Shown: in pieces, positions 1-7,013 of the stretch
Layout of the letters: the number at the start of each line of letters is the position of its first letter
How positions within the stretch are numbered: position 1 is the first letter of the stretch
From: Streptomyces sp. Je 1-79
GTDB lineage: Bacteria > Actinomycetota > Actinomycetes > Streptomycetales > Streptomycetaceae
Direction of reading: 5' to 3'
NCBI RefSeq assembly: GCF_025195125.1
Contig: NZ_JAMGSL010000007.1
Span: 1 to 64,000, forward strand
DNA length: 64,000 nt
The notes under the pieces: model-generated
The model's input: the letters and a program-made list of their open reading frames with translations, nothing else
Databases searched by the model: none
What the model was told of the DNA's origin: nothing
Position numbers and translations under genes: made by a program

Positions 1-334
1 CCGTTCTTCGCTTTCGCGTTTCCCTTTCCGGCGTTTCCGACTCTATCAGATCCTTTCGGGCCTGATTCCCAGTCAGAGGGGGTTGTCTTCGCGGCTGTTG
101 GGCCGTTCCGACGAGTGAGACTTTAGCGGATTCCTTGCCTCCGACGCTAATCGGGGGTTCGCGCTCAAACCTTCGAACGCGGATTCCTCATTTCGCAAAA
201 ACGCACGGAAAGCGTGACGGCACGACGAACGCACCATCAGCTGGTAGTGGGTCTTGCGGAATGGTTGTCCGGGGCCGACCGGAGTCGGTGCTCACGTCGG
301 ACAACTCGGAGAACACTACGTATCGGGGAATCCC
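1..334. other. Leading stretch with no recognised gene
   Basis: About 330 bases at the window edge carry no reading frame with convincing codon usage or a known protein family. Base composition is less GC-rich than the genes that follow, as expected for intergenic or 3-prime untranslated DNA. It may be the downstream flank of a gene lying outside the window. I see no tRNA, terminator or mobile-element end in it. Confidence 0.5.
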
Positions 335-363
335 GTGTCAACCCCCGTCCTCGGGCGTACTCT
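335..363 (+). promoter_or_regulatory. Probable promoter of the trp leader and trpS
   Basis: A -35-like GTGTCA (335-340) is separated by 17 nt from a -10-like TACTCT (358-363). The -10 box ends 6 nt before the leader-peptide ATG at 370, so transcription would start at or next to the A of that ATG and give a leaderless message. No Shine-Dalgarno sequence precedes the leader peptide, which fits. Inferred from sequence only. Confidence 0.5.
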
Positions 364-369
364 CTCCGT

Positions 370-411
370 ATGACCACGCATGCGCACACAACCCAGTGGT
401 GGGCCGCCTGA
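370..411 (+). CDS. Tryptophan-rich leader peptide of the trpS attenuator
   Basis: A 13-codon frame reads MTTHAHTTQWWAA and ends at TGA 409-411. Two adjacent Trp codons (397-402) sit at the edge of the first strand of a four-segment hairpin set. This is the classic architecture of ribosome-mediated transcription attenuation: ribosomes stall at the Trp codons when charged tRNA-Trp is scarce, and stalling favours antitermination. An auxiliary, indolmycin-resistant TrpRS gene of S. coelicolor is known to be controlled this way. The start has no Shine-Dalgarno but lies 6 nt after a -10-like box. Too short for usual gene callers. Confidence 0.85.
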   Translation: MTTHAHTTQWWAA

Positions 412-462
412 CCGGCGGCCCTCACTGACGCATGCACTCAGCGGCCGCCGTCTCGGCGGCCG
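401..462 (+). promoter_or_regulatory. Four-segment trp-type attenuator (antiterminator/terminator)
   Basis: Segment 1 GGGCCGCC (401-408) overlaps the second Trp codon and pairs perfectly with segment 2 GGCGGCCC (414-421). Segment 3 CGGCCGCCG (442-450) pairs perfectly with segment 4 CGGCGGCCG (454-462) around a TCT loop, giving a 9-bp terminator hairpin. Segment 2 can instead pair 7 bp with segment 3 (443-449), which would break the terminator. A ribosome stalled on the tandem Trp codons would cover segment 1 and free segment 2. The T-tract after the hairpin is weak, as is common in Streptomyces terminators. Confidence 0.85.
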
Positions 463-529
463 TTCGCGTATCCCCCTCCGGGAGTGCGGCCGACGGGCCG
501 GCGCACAGGAGAGAGGGAGAACGAACGCG

Positions 530-1528
530 ATGAAGCGGATCTTCAGCGGGATCAAGCCGACCGGGCACCTGACCCTGGGCAACTATCTCGGGGCCGTACG
601 GCGGTGGGTCGAGGTGGACCAGCACCGGTCGGACTCGCTGTTCAGCATCGTGGACCTGCACGCCCTGACCGTCGAGCACGACCCGGCGCGGGTGCTGCGG
701 CTCAGCAGGCAGGCGGCCACGCTGCTCCTGGCGGCCGGCCTCGACCCCAAGCTCTGCACCGTCTTCGTACAGAGTCATGTGGACGAGCACGCCCGGCTCT
801 CGTACCTACTGGAGTGCACGGCCACGGACGGCGAGCTGCGGCGGATGATCCAGTACAAGGAGAAGGGCGCGCGGGCGCTGGCGGCCGGGCAGGGGGTCAG
901 GCTGTCGCTGCTGACCTATCCGGTGCTGATGGCGGCGGACATCCTGGCCTATGGGACCGACGAGGTGCCGGTGGGCGCGGACCAGACGCAGCACGTGGAG
1001 CTGACCCGGGATCTGGCGGTGCGGTTCAACCAGCGGTACGGACATGTGTTCACGGTGCCGCGGGCGACGCATCCGGTGGTGGGGGCTCGGGTCATGGATC
1101 TGCAGGACCCGGGTTCGAAGATGGGGAAGTCGCACGAGAACGCTGCGGGGATCGTCTATCTGCTGGACGACGAGGTCACCGTCCGGCGGAAGATCATGCG
1201 CGCGGTGACCGACAGCGGGCGGGATGTCGCGTACGACCGGGAGGGCCGGCCAGGGGTCGCGAATCTGCTCGATCTGCTGGCTGCCGCGACGAGTGGGAAC
1301 CCGGAAGCCTTGGCCGGTGTATATGAGTCGTACGGATCGTTGAAGCGGGACACGGCGGACGCGGTGATCGAGATGCTGCGGCCGGTGCGGGAGCGGCACG
1401 CGGAGCTGGCGGCCGATCCCGTCCATGTGGATCAGGTGCTACGGGACGGGGCCGAGCGGGCCCGGGGGATGGCGCGGCCGTTGGTGGACCGTGCCTATCG
1501 GGCGATCGGGTTGATGCCCGCCGTGTGA
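530..1528 (+). CDS. trpS: Tryptophanyl-tRNA synthetase (attenuator-controlled, probably auxiliary)
   Basis: Class I aminoacyl-tRNA synthetase that charges tRNA-Trp in the cytoplasm; 332 residues, normal for bacterial TrpRS. The HIGH-like signature GHLTLGN is at residues 12-18 and the KMSKS-like loop is KMGKS near 197-201. The ATG at 530 is preceded by a purine-rich Shine-Dalgarno stretch (GGAGAGAGGGAG) and starts the conserved MKRIFSGIKPTG block. The upstream attenuator indicates induction by shortage of charged tRNA-Trp. By analogy with the known S. coelicolor arrangement it may be the antibiotic-resistant second TrpRS; that role is inference. Its 3-prime end overlaps the convergent regulator gene by 34 bp. 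Confidence 0.93.
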   Translation: MKRIFSGIKPTGHLTLGNYLGAVRRWVEVDQHRSDSLFSIVDLHALTVEHDPARVLRLSRQAATLLLAAGLDPKLCTVFVQSHVDEHARLSYLLECTATDGELRRMIQYKEKGARALAAGQGVRLSLLTYPVLMAADILAYGTDEVPVGADQTQHVELTRDLAVRFNQRYGHVFTVPRATHPVVGARVMDLQDPGSKMGKSHENAAGIVYLLDDEVTVRRKIMRAVTDSGRDVAYDREGRPGVANLLDLLAAATSGNPEALAGVYESYGSLKRDTADAVIEMLRPVRERHAELAADPVHVDQVLRDGAERARGMARPLVDRAYRAIGLMPAV

Positions 1529-2496
1529 CGGAAGGCGCTGCGGTAGTCGCGCGGGCTGGTGGCGAGGTGCGAGGCGAAGTGCTGGCGCATCGTGACCTCG
1601 CTGCCGAAGCCCGCGCGGCGGGCGACTTCGGGGAGGGGATGGTCGGTGAGTTCGAGGAGTTTCTGGGCGGCGGCGACACGCTGGGCGATGAGCCAGTGGA
1701 GGGGGGTGGTTCCAGTGGTGGCCTGGAAGTGGCGGGCGAAGGTGCGGGGTGACATACCGGCGCGGGCGGCCAGGCTTGCGACGGTGTGCTGTTCGTCGAG
1801 GTGGGCGAGGGCGTGGGAGCGGACGTCGGCCAGGGCGTCGGCGTCGCGGTCGGCGCGGGGTGTGGGGTGCTCGATGAACTGGGCCTGGGTGCCGGTGCGG
1901 AAGGGGGCGGTGACCATCGAGCGGGCGATCGAGGCGGCGGCCTCGGCGCCGTGGGCCGTGCGGACGAGATGGAGGCAGAGATCGATGCCGGCGGCGGTGC
2001 CGGCCGAGGTCCAGATGCCGGTGTCCTCGACGAAGAGGGCGTCGGGTTCGACGGTGACCTGGGGGTGGCGGGCGGCGAGGGTCGGTGCGAGTTGCCAGTG
2101 GGTGACGGCGCGGCGGCCGTCGAGGAGTCCGGCCTGGGCGAGGACGAAGGCGCCCGCGCAGAGAGAGGCGACGGGGGTTCCGGCGGCGTGGGCCCGGCGG
2201 AGGGCTTCGAGCACGGGAGCGGGGGTCTCGGCGTCGGGGTCCTCGATACCGGGGACGAGGACGAGGTCGGCCTGGGCGAGCCAGTCGAGGGGGCGGTCGG
2301 GGGTGAGGGTGAGACCGCCACGGAGGGGGATGGGGGTGGCCGGGTCGGCGGCGACGCGGCCGAGTTCGAAGGGAGGGAGACCACGGAGGCGGCGGTCGCT
2401 GCCGTAGACCTCGGTGATGACCGAGATGTCGAAGGCGCGGATGCCGGGGAACGCCATCAGGGCGATGCGACGGGGTTCGGCGGGTGCTGTCGGCAT
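1495..2496 (-). CDS. GlxA-family transcriptional regulator (DJ-1/PfpI + AraC)
   Basis: 333-residue AraC-type regulator with an N-terminal DJ-1/PfpI-like (class I glutamine amidotransferase-like) domain, roughly residues 10-180, containing the nucleophile-elbow-like SLCAGAFVLAQAG. The C-terminal AraC/XylS double helix-turn-helix includes RAGMSPRTFARHFQATTG and the closing RRAGFGSEVTMRQHF block. GlxA family members usually control catabolic or developmental genes; the inducer is unknown. It is divergent from the cysteine hydrolase at 2572, a likely target. The ATG at 2496 lacks an obvious Shine-Dalgarno, so the start could shift slightly. Convergent with and overlapping trpS. Confidence 0.85.
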   Translation of the reverse strand: MPTAPAEPRRIALMAFPGIRAFDISVITEVYGSDRRLRGLPPFELGRVAADPATPIPLRGGLTLTPDRPLDWLAQADLVLVPGIEDPDAETPAPVLEALRRAHAAGTPVASLCAGAFVLAQAGLLDGRRAVTHWQLAPTLAARHPQVTVEPDALFVEDTGIWTSAGTAAGIDLCLHLVRTAHGAEAAASIARSMVTAPFRTGTQAQFIEHPTPRADRDADALADVRSHALAHLDEQHTVASLAARAGMSPRTFARHFQATTGTTPLHWLIAQRVAAAQKLLELTDHPLPEVARRAGFGSEVTMRQHFASHLATSPRDYRSAFRHTAGINPIAR

Positions 2497-2571
2497 GGGT
2501 GGCAGTAAACCATCGATCGCTGACTTTCTTCCCGCTGGATGGGGCGGCCCCGGGGCGGCAGCATCGTGGGT

Positions 2572-3186
2572 ATGGAGATCGCGGAGAACGCAGCACTGGT
2601 TGTCGTCGACGTACAGAAGGGCTTCGAGGAGGAGTTCTGGGGGAAGCGGAACAACCCTGCCGCCGAGGAGAACATCGCGGCGCTGATCGACCTGTGGCAG
2701 GGGACGGGGCGGCCGGTCGTGTTCGTACGGCACGATTCGCCGGCCGGGTCGCGGTCGCCGCTGCGGGTCGGGCACGAGGGGAACGACTTCAAGGACTTCG
2801 TCGAGGAGCGGAGAGGGAAGGGGGACGGGCCGGAGCTGCTGGTGACGAAGAGCGTGAACTCGGCGTTCTACGGGGAGCCGTCGTTGGACGCGTGGCTGAC
2901 CGGGGAGGCCGGTGGCGGGGCCGTCGAGGGCCGGCGTGGGCAGATCGTGATCGTCGGGATCCAGACGAACATGTGCAACGAGACGACGGCGCGGATGGGC
3001 GGCAACCTCGGGTACGACGTGGTGTTTCCGCTGGACGCGATGCACACGTTCGACCTGGAGGGGCCGTTCGGGTGGGCGGCGACGGCGGAGGAGCTGACCC
3101 GGGCGACGGCGGTGTCGCTGCACGGCGGGCGGTTCGCCCGGGTCGTGTCGACGGAGGACGTGCTGAAGGGCGCGGCGGCCGCGTAG
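2572..3186 (+). CDS. Isochorismatase-like cysteine hydrolase
   Basis: 204-residue hydrolase of the isochorismatase/nicotinamidase superfamily. The catalytic Asp lies in LVVVDVQKGF near the N-terminus, the Lys in VTKSVNSAFYG, and the nucleophilic Cys in GIQTNMCNETTARMG. Family members hydrolyse amides or enol ethers (nicotinamide, isochorismate, N-carbamoyl compounds); the substrate here cannot be read from sequence. I start at the ATG at 2572, which opens the conserved MEIAENAALVVVD segment, not at an upstream ATG at 2539. It is divergent from the GlxA-type regulator, which often controls this class of enzyme. Confidence 0.85.
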   Translation: MEIAENAALVVVDVQKGFEEEFWGKRNNPAAEENIAALIDLWQGTGRPVVFVRHDSPAGSRSPLRVGHEGNDFKDFVEERRGKGDGPELLVTKSVNSAFYGEPSLDAWLTGEAGGGAVEGRRGQIVIVGIQTNMCNETTARMGGNLGYDVVFPLDAMHTFDLEGPFGWAATAEELTRATAVSLHGGRFARVVSTEDVLKGAAAA

Positions 3187-3198
3187 GCCGGGGGCCGG

Positions 3199-4008
3199 TC
3201 AGCCGTTGCCGGAGGCGAGCTCGCGGCTGCGGTCGCGGGCTGCTTCCAGGGCGGCGATGAGGGCGGCCCGTACGCCGTGGTTCTCCAGCTCGCGGATGGC
3301 GCTGATGGTGGTGCCGGCCGGGGAGGTGACGGCCTCGCGGAGCTTGACGGGGTGCTCGCCGCTGTCGCGGAGCATCACGGCGGCGCCGATGGCGGCCTGG
3401 ACGATCAGGTCGTGGGCCTGGGCGCGGGGGAGGCCGAGGAGGATGCCGGCGTCGGTCATGGCCTCGACGAGGAAGTAGAAGTAGGCCGGGCCGGAGCCGG
3501 AGAGGGCGGTGGCGGCGTCCTGCTGGGACTCGGGGACGCGCAGGGTCTTGCCGACGCCCCCGAAGATCTCCTCGGCGTGGACGAGGTGCGCGGGAGTGGC
3601 GTGGCTGCCGCCGGAGATGACGGACATGCCTTCGTCGACGAGGACGGGGGTGTTGGGCATGACGCGGACGACGGGGGTGCCGGTGGTGAGCCGTTCCTCG
3701 ATGAAGGAGGTGGGGATACCGGCGGCGGCGCTGATGACGAGGCGGTCGGCGGTGACGTGGGGGGCCAGCTCGTCGAGGAGGCGGCCCATGTCCTGGGGCT
3801 TCACGGCGAGGATGAGGGTGTCGGCGCGCTTGGCGGCCTCGGCGTTGGTGACGGTCTCGACGCCGTAGCGGGCGTGCAGTTCTTCGGCGCGCTCGGTGCG
3901 GCGGGCGGTCACCAGGAGGTTGGCGGGGCGCCAGCCGGCCCGGATCATGCCGCTGAGGAGCGCTTCACCGATCTTGCCGGTGCCGAGGACTGCGACGGTC
4001 TGGGTCAT
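3199..4008 (-). CDS. proC: Pyrroline-5-carboxylate reductase
   Basis: 269 residues, the same length as typical ProC. Catalyses the last step of proline biosynthesis, reduction of 1-pyrroline-5-carboxylate to proline with NAD(P)H. The N-terminal Rossmann motif is VAVLGTGKIGEALLSG; the family signature around ALSGSGPAYFYFLVEAM and the C-terminal SPAGTTISAIRELE are present. The ATG at 4008 has a GAGGTG Shine-Dalgarno about 8 nt upstream. It lies 137 bp downstream of the ABC-2 permease gene on the same strand but probably has its own promoter. Confidence 0.96.
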   Translation of the reverse strand: MTQTVAVLGTGKIGEALLSGMIRAGWRPANLLVTARRTERAEELHARYGVETVTNAEAAKRADTLILAVKPQDMGRLLDELAPHVTADRLVISAAAGIPTSFIEERLTTGTPVVRVMPNTPVLVDEGMSVISGGSHATPAHLVHAEEIFGGVGKTLRVPESQQDAATALSGSGPAYFYFLVEAMTDAGILLGLPRAQAHDLIVQAAIGAAVMLRDSGEHPVKLREAVTSPAGTTISAIRELENHGVRAALIAALEAARDRSRELASGNG

Positions 4009-4145
4009 GGCTCTGTTCACCTCGCCGGAAGGGGCATGTGCCGGTCCATCTGCGCGCGGACGGTTCGTCCGGGCGCACAGACATCCTCGCACCGTGGGGG
4101 TGGGTGCGGTGGGGGCGTCCGAGGGGCGGTACGCCCCGTGGCGCG

Positions 4146-4883
4146 TCAGGCGGTGCGGCGGCGGAGGGTGGCCGCGCCGAGGGCGAGGACGAGCAGGGCG
4201 CAGCCGGCGACGACGAGGGCGTCGCGGAGGAAGTCGCCGGTGATGTCGGGCTGGCGGAGGACTTCGTTCATGCCGTCGACGGCGTAGGACATGGGCAGCG
4301 CGTCGGAGATGCCTTCGAGGACGGGCTGCATCTGGTCGCGCGCGATGAAGAGGCCGCAGAGGAGCAGCTGGGGGAAGATCACGGCCGGCATGAACTGGAC
4401 GGCCTGGAACTCGGAGGCGGCGAAGGCCGAGACGAAGAGGCCGAGGGCGGTGCCGAGGAGGGCGTCGAGGAGCGCGACGAGGAGGAGGAGCCAGGGGGAG
4501 CCGACGACGTCGAGTCCGAGGACGCCGAGGGCGAGGCCGGTGGCGAGGGCGGACTGGACGATGGCGAGGAGTCCGAAGGCGAGGGCGTAGCCGGCGATGA
4601 GGTCGCCCTTGCCCAGCGGCATGGCGAGCAGGCGTTCCAGGGTGCCGGAGGTGCGTTCGCGCAGGGTGGCGATCGAGGTCACGAGGAACATCGTGATCAG
4701 CGGGAAGATGCCGAGCAGCGAGGCTCCGATGTTGTCGAAGGTCCGGGGGCTGCCGTCGAAGACGTACCGGAGCAGGAAGAGCATCAGGCACGGGACGAGG
4801 AGCATCAGGGCGATCGAGCGCGGGTCGTGGCGCAGTTGGCGCAGGACGCGGGCGGCGGTGGCGAGGGTGCGGGCGCTGCTCAT
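4146..4883 (-). CDS. ABC-2 type exporter, permease subunit
   Basis: 245-residue integral membrane protein with about six hydrophobic segments (for example ALMLLVPCLMLFLLRYVF and LVVAGCALLVLALGA) and an ABC-2 signature region RERTSGTLERLLAMPLGKGDLIAGY. It forms the membrane part of an exporter with the ATPase encoded just upstream; the two genes overlap by 4 bp, implying translational coupling. Such two-gene exporters move drugs, lipids or peptides; the substrate is unknown. Its transcription must come from the promoter upstream of the ATPase gene. Confidence 0.88.
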   Translation of the reverse strand: MSSARTLATAARVLRQLRHDPRSIALMLLVPCLMLFLLRYVFDGSPRTFDNIGASLLGIFPLITMFLVTSIATLRERTSGTLERLLAMPLGKGDLIAGYALAFGLLAIVQSALATGLALGVLGLDVVGSPWLLLLVALLDALLGTALGLFVSAFAASEFQAVQFMPAVIFPQLLLCGLFIARDQMQPVLEGISDALPMSYAVDGMNEVLRQPDITGDFLRDALVVAGCALLVLALGAATLRRRTA

Positions 4884-5674
4884 CGCTGGGGCTCCTGGAG
4901 GGGTACGGCCGCGCGGGCGTCGGCGGCGTCGACGAGGTGGAGGAAGGCCTCTTCGACGGTGGCGGTGTCGTTGCGGCGTCGCAGGGCTTCGGGGGTGTCC
5001 TCGGCGAGGATCTCGCCCTCGCGCATGAGGAGCAGCCGGTGGCAGCGTTCGGCCTCGTCCATGACGTGGGAGGAGACGAGGAGGGCGGCGCCGCGCTCGG
5101 CGGCGATGCGGTGGAAGAGGTTCCAGAGGTCGCGGCGGAGGACGGGGTCGAGCCCGACGGTGGGTTCGTCGAGGACGAGGAGTTCGGGGGTGCCGAGGAG
5201 GGCGACGGCGAGGGAGACGCGGCTGCGCTGGCCGCCGGAGAGACGGCCGGCCAGGGAGTCGGCGTGCGAGGCGAGGTCGACGTCGTCGATGGCGCGGGCG
5301 ACGGCGGTGCGGCGGTTCTCGCGGTGGGCGCGACCGGGGAGGAGGACGGCGGCGAAGTAGTCGAGGTTCTGGCGGACGGTGAGGTCGTCGTAGACGGACG
5401 GTGCCTGGGTGACGTAGCCGATGCGGGAGCGCAGGGAGGCGTCGCCCGCCGGGCGGCCGAGGACGTCGAGGGTGCCGGTGACGTTGGCCTGGGTGCCGAC
5501 GATCGCCCGGAGCAGGGTGGATTTGCCGCAGCCGGAGGGGCCGAGGAGGCCGGTGATCCGGCCGTGGGGTACGACGAAGTCGAGGCCGCGCAGGACGGTG
5601 CGGTCGCCTCGTACGACGGTGAGCCCGTGCGCCGCGATCGCCGGGGCGGGGCCCCCTTCCGAGTAATTCATCAT
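4880..5674 (-). CDS. ABC-2 type exporter, ATP-binding subunit
   Basis: 264-residue ABC ATPase. Walker A is GLLGPSGCGKSTLL, the signature is LSGGQRSRVSLAVALL, Walker B is LLVLDEPTVGLDPVLRR and the switch His is in LLVSSHVMDEAERC. The typical C-terminal region of drug-exporter ATPases (EALRRRNDTATVEEAFLHL) is present. I start at the ATG at 5674, the first of two consecutive ATG codons, because a strong promoter places transcription start almost on this codon and no Shine-Dalgarno exists, so the mRNA is probably leaderless. A palindrome overlaps the start codons, suggesting tight repression by an unlinked regulator. Confidence 0.88.
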   Translation of the reverse strand: MMNYSEGGPAPAIAAHGLTVVRGDRTVLRGLDFVVPHGRITGLLGPSGCGKSTLLRAIVGTQANVTGTLDVLGRPAGDASLRSRIGYVTQAPSVYDDLTVRQNLDYFAAVLLPGRAHRENRRTAVARAIDDVDLASHADSLAGRLSGGQRSRVSLAVALLGTPELLVLDEPTVGLDPVLRRDLWNLFHRIAAERGAALLVSSHVMDEAERCHRLLLMREGEILAEDTPEALRRRNDTATVEEAFLHLVDAADARAAVPLQEPQR

Positions 5675-5683
5675 GCGATGAAT
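5666..5683. promoter_or_regulatory. Operator-like inverted repeat over the exporter start codon
   Basis: Perfect 7-bp inverted repeat ATTCATC (5666-5672) / GATGAAT (5677-5683) around the centre ATGC. It spans the transcription start, both ATG codons and the edge of the -10 box of the exporter operon. The AT-rich sequence stands out strongly in GC-rich DNA. GntR- or TetR-type repressors commonly use such sites; no regulator gene of that type is adjacent. Confidence 0.6.
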
Positions 5684-5710
5684 AATGCGCGCGAGGGGTC
5701 GGGGCGTCAA
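5682..5710 (-). promoter_or_regulatory. Housekeeping-type promoter of the ABC-2 exporter operon
   Basis: On the minus strand, -35 TTGACG (5710-5705) and -10 CATTAT (5687-5682) are separated by exactly 17 nt. The first ATG lies 7 nt after the -10 box. This is one of the best matches to an HrdB/sigma-70 consensus in the window. The 270 bp further upstream (5711-5981) hold no gene that I can support. Confidence 0.7.
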
Positions 5711-5981
5711 GGAGCGCGCCCTGACCTGATGGGCGTTGCGGGATCGCGGGGGGGGGCTCGGCGGCGGTGCGGCCGACGGGGAGCCGGAGGCCGGCGGCGG
5801 GTGCGCCGGAAGGTACGGGGGCTGCCTCCGCACCGGGGTGCGGAGAAGTGCGGCAGCGGTCGGTCGTGGCCGAGCCGGGGGGCGGGGCGAGAGCGGCGAC
5901 ATGGGCCGCGACGTGCTCGATCGCCGTGCGGCGCGGGCGGCGGCCGCGCCGGGTGTGCGAGGGGGCTTCCTGCCCCGTGGG

Positions 5982-6509
5982 TTACTTGCGCTTGGGCTTC
6001 TTGCGGGCCGCCGGGTTGCCCGTGCGGGCGCCGCGGCGCTTCTCGAACCGGCTGCGGGCCGTCTCGTACTCGGCGCGGCGCAGCTTCTCGCCCGGCGCCT
6101 CGACGAAGCAGCGGAAGAAGTAGGCGAGGAGGGAGCCGATGAAGCCGATCATCTTGAGGCTGCGCAGTGAGTCCTCGCGGGCCGGGTCGGCCGGGCGGCG
6201 GACGAAGCCTTCCCAGGTCTTACGGAAGGCGATGGCGCTGCAGACCGCGAACATGAGCACCACGAGCATGTTCACGAGACCGCCGACCTCGGCGATCTCG
6301 AGCCCCTGGTAGGCGAACCGCAGCACGAAGCAGCCCACCGCCGCGGCGGCGAGCGCCCCGACGGCGACGCCGGCACGGCGCAGCCCGTACTGCCCGTCGT
6401 GCTCCACCCAGGTCGTCCCGAAGAAGCGGATCTCCTCGGGCTGCGGCCCGGCGGGGGTGCCGCCGGGCTCGGCGCTGCGGTCCTTGGCGGTCTGCTCTTC
6501 GTCGCTCAC
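5982..6509 (-). CDS. Small two-helix membrane protein, unknown function
   Basis: 175 residues. An acidic, proline-rich N-terminus is followed by FFGTTWVEHDGQYGLRRAG, two transmembrane helices (VAVGALAAAAVGCFVLRF and LVNMLVVLMFAVCSAIAF) and a very basic C-terminus ending in RKKPKRK. I recognise no catalytic motif. The GTG at 6509 is chosen because GATAAT lies 7 nt upstream and no Shine-Dalgarno is visible, which fits a leaderless message; an ATG 66 bp further upstream would give a less natural N-terminus. Confidence 0.65.
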   Translation of the reverse strand: MSDEEQTAKDRSAEPGGTPAGPQPEEIRFFGTTWVEHDGQYGLRRAGVAVGALAAAAVGCFVLRFAYQGLEIAEVGGLVNMLVVLMFAVCSAIAFRKTWEGFVRRPADPAREDSLRSLKMIGFIGSLLAYFFRCFVEAPGEKLRRAEYETARSRFEKRRGARTGNPAARKKPKRK

Positions 6510-6543
6510 GAGGTCGATTATCCCCGGGCGGGGAAGGAACCGG

Positions 6544-6858
6544 TCAGCCGCAGCGCGGTGCGACGTACCCGTCACTGCCCGTCTTCACGTACGCGTCGGA
6601 GATGAACTCCCCGCTCGCGATGTTGTCCCAGATGTTCGTCGTGCCGTACGGGCCGGTGACCCGCTGGCCGGGCGTCTGGCAGCGGATCGCCACCCAGGTG
6701 CCCGCGGGCAGGATCCGTACGACCGAGAACTGCGTGCCCGGCCCCGAGCGGACATTGACCCGCACCCCCGGCGCGACCGGATACCGGGTGACGCTCATCG
6801 CGGCCACCCCGTCCAGCTCCGCGGCGGCCGCGGCTTCCTTCGTCTCCTCCACGCCCAT
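6544..6858 (-). CDS. SH3-domain protein, hypothetical
   Basis: 104 residues. A short charged and alanine-rich N-terminus leads into a bacterial SH3 (SH3b) domain, recognisable by VRVNVRSGPGTQFSVVRILPAG and the closing WDNIASGEFISDAYV. SH3b domains bind peptides or cell-wall components; no signal peptide is seen, so location is unclear. The ATG at 6858 has a strong GGGGGAGG Shine-Dalgarno 7 nt upstream and is preferred over an upstream ATG at 6951. Divergent from the Ser/Thr kinase gene. Confidence 0.75.
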   Translation of the reverse strand: MGVEETKEAAAAAELDGVAAMSVTRYPVAPGVRVNVRSGPGTQFSVVRILPAGTWVAIRCQTPGQRVTGPYGTTNIWDNIASGEFISDAYVKTGSDGYVAPRCG

Positions 6859-7013
6859 GGCGTCCTCCCCCGTCGGCGCAAAAGCGCTCCGCTTCGATTC
6901 ACTCTCTGCGACGCGCAGGCTAGCAAGCCCCTCCGACATCCCAGGTGCCATCGACTAGGCTCCGTGCGTCGCGCACGCGCGCGAACTCGACGGGGACCAC
7001 ACGGGGGTGGGCG

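Noticed and set aside
135..428. Plus-strand reading frame upstream of trpS
   Set aside because: Overlaps the leader peptide and attenuator, no start signal and no recognisable protein.
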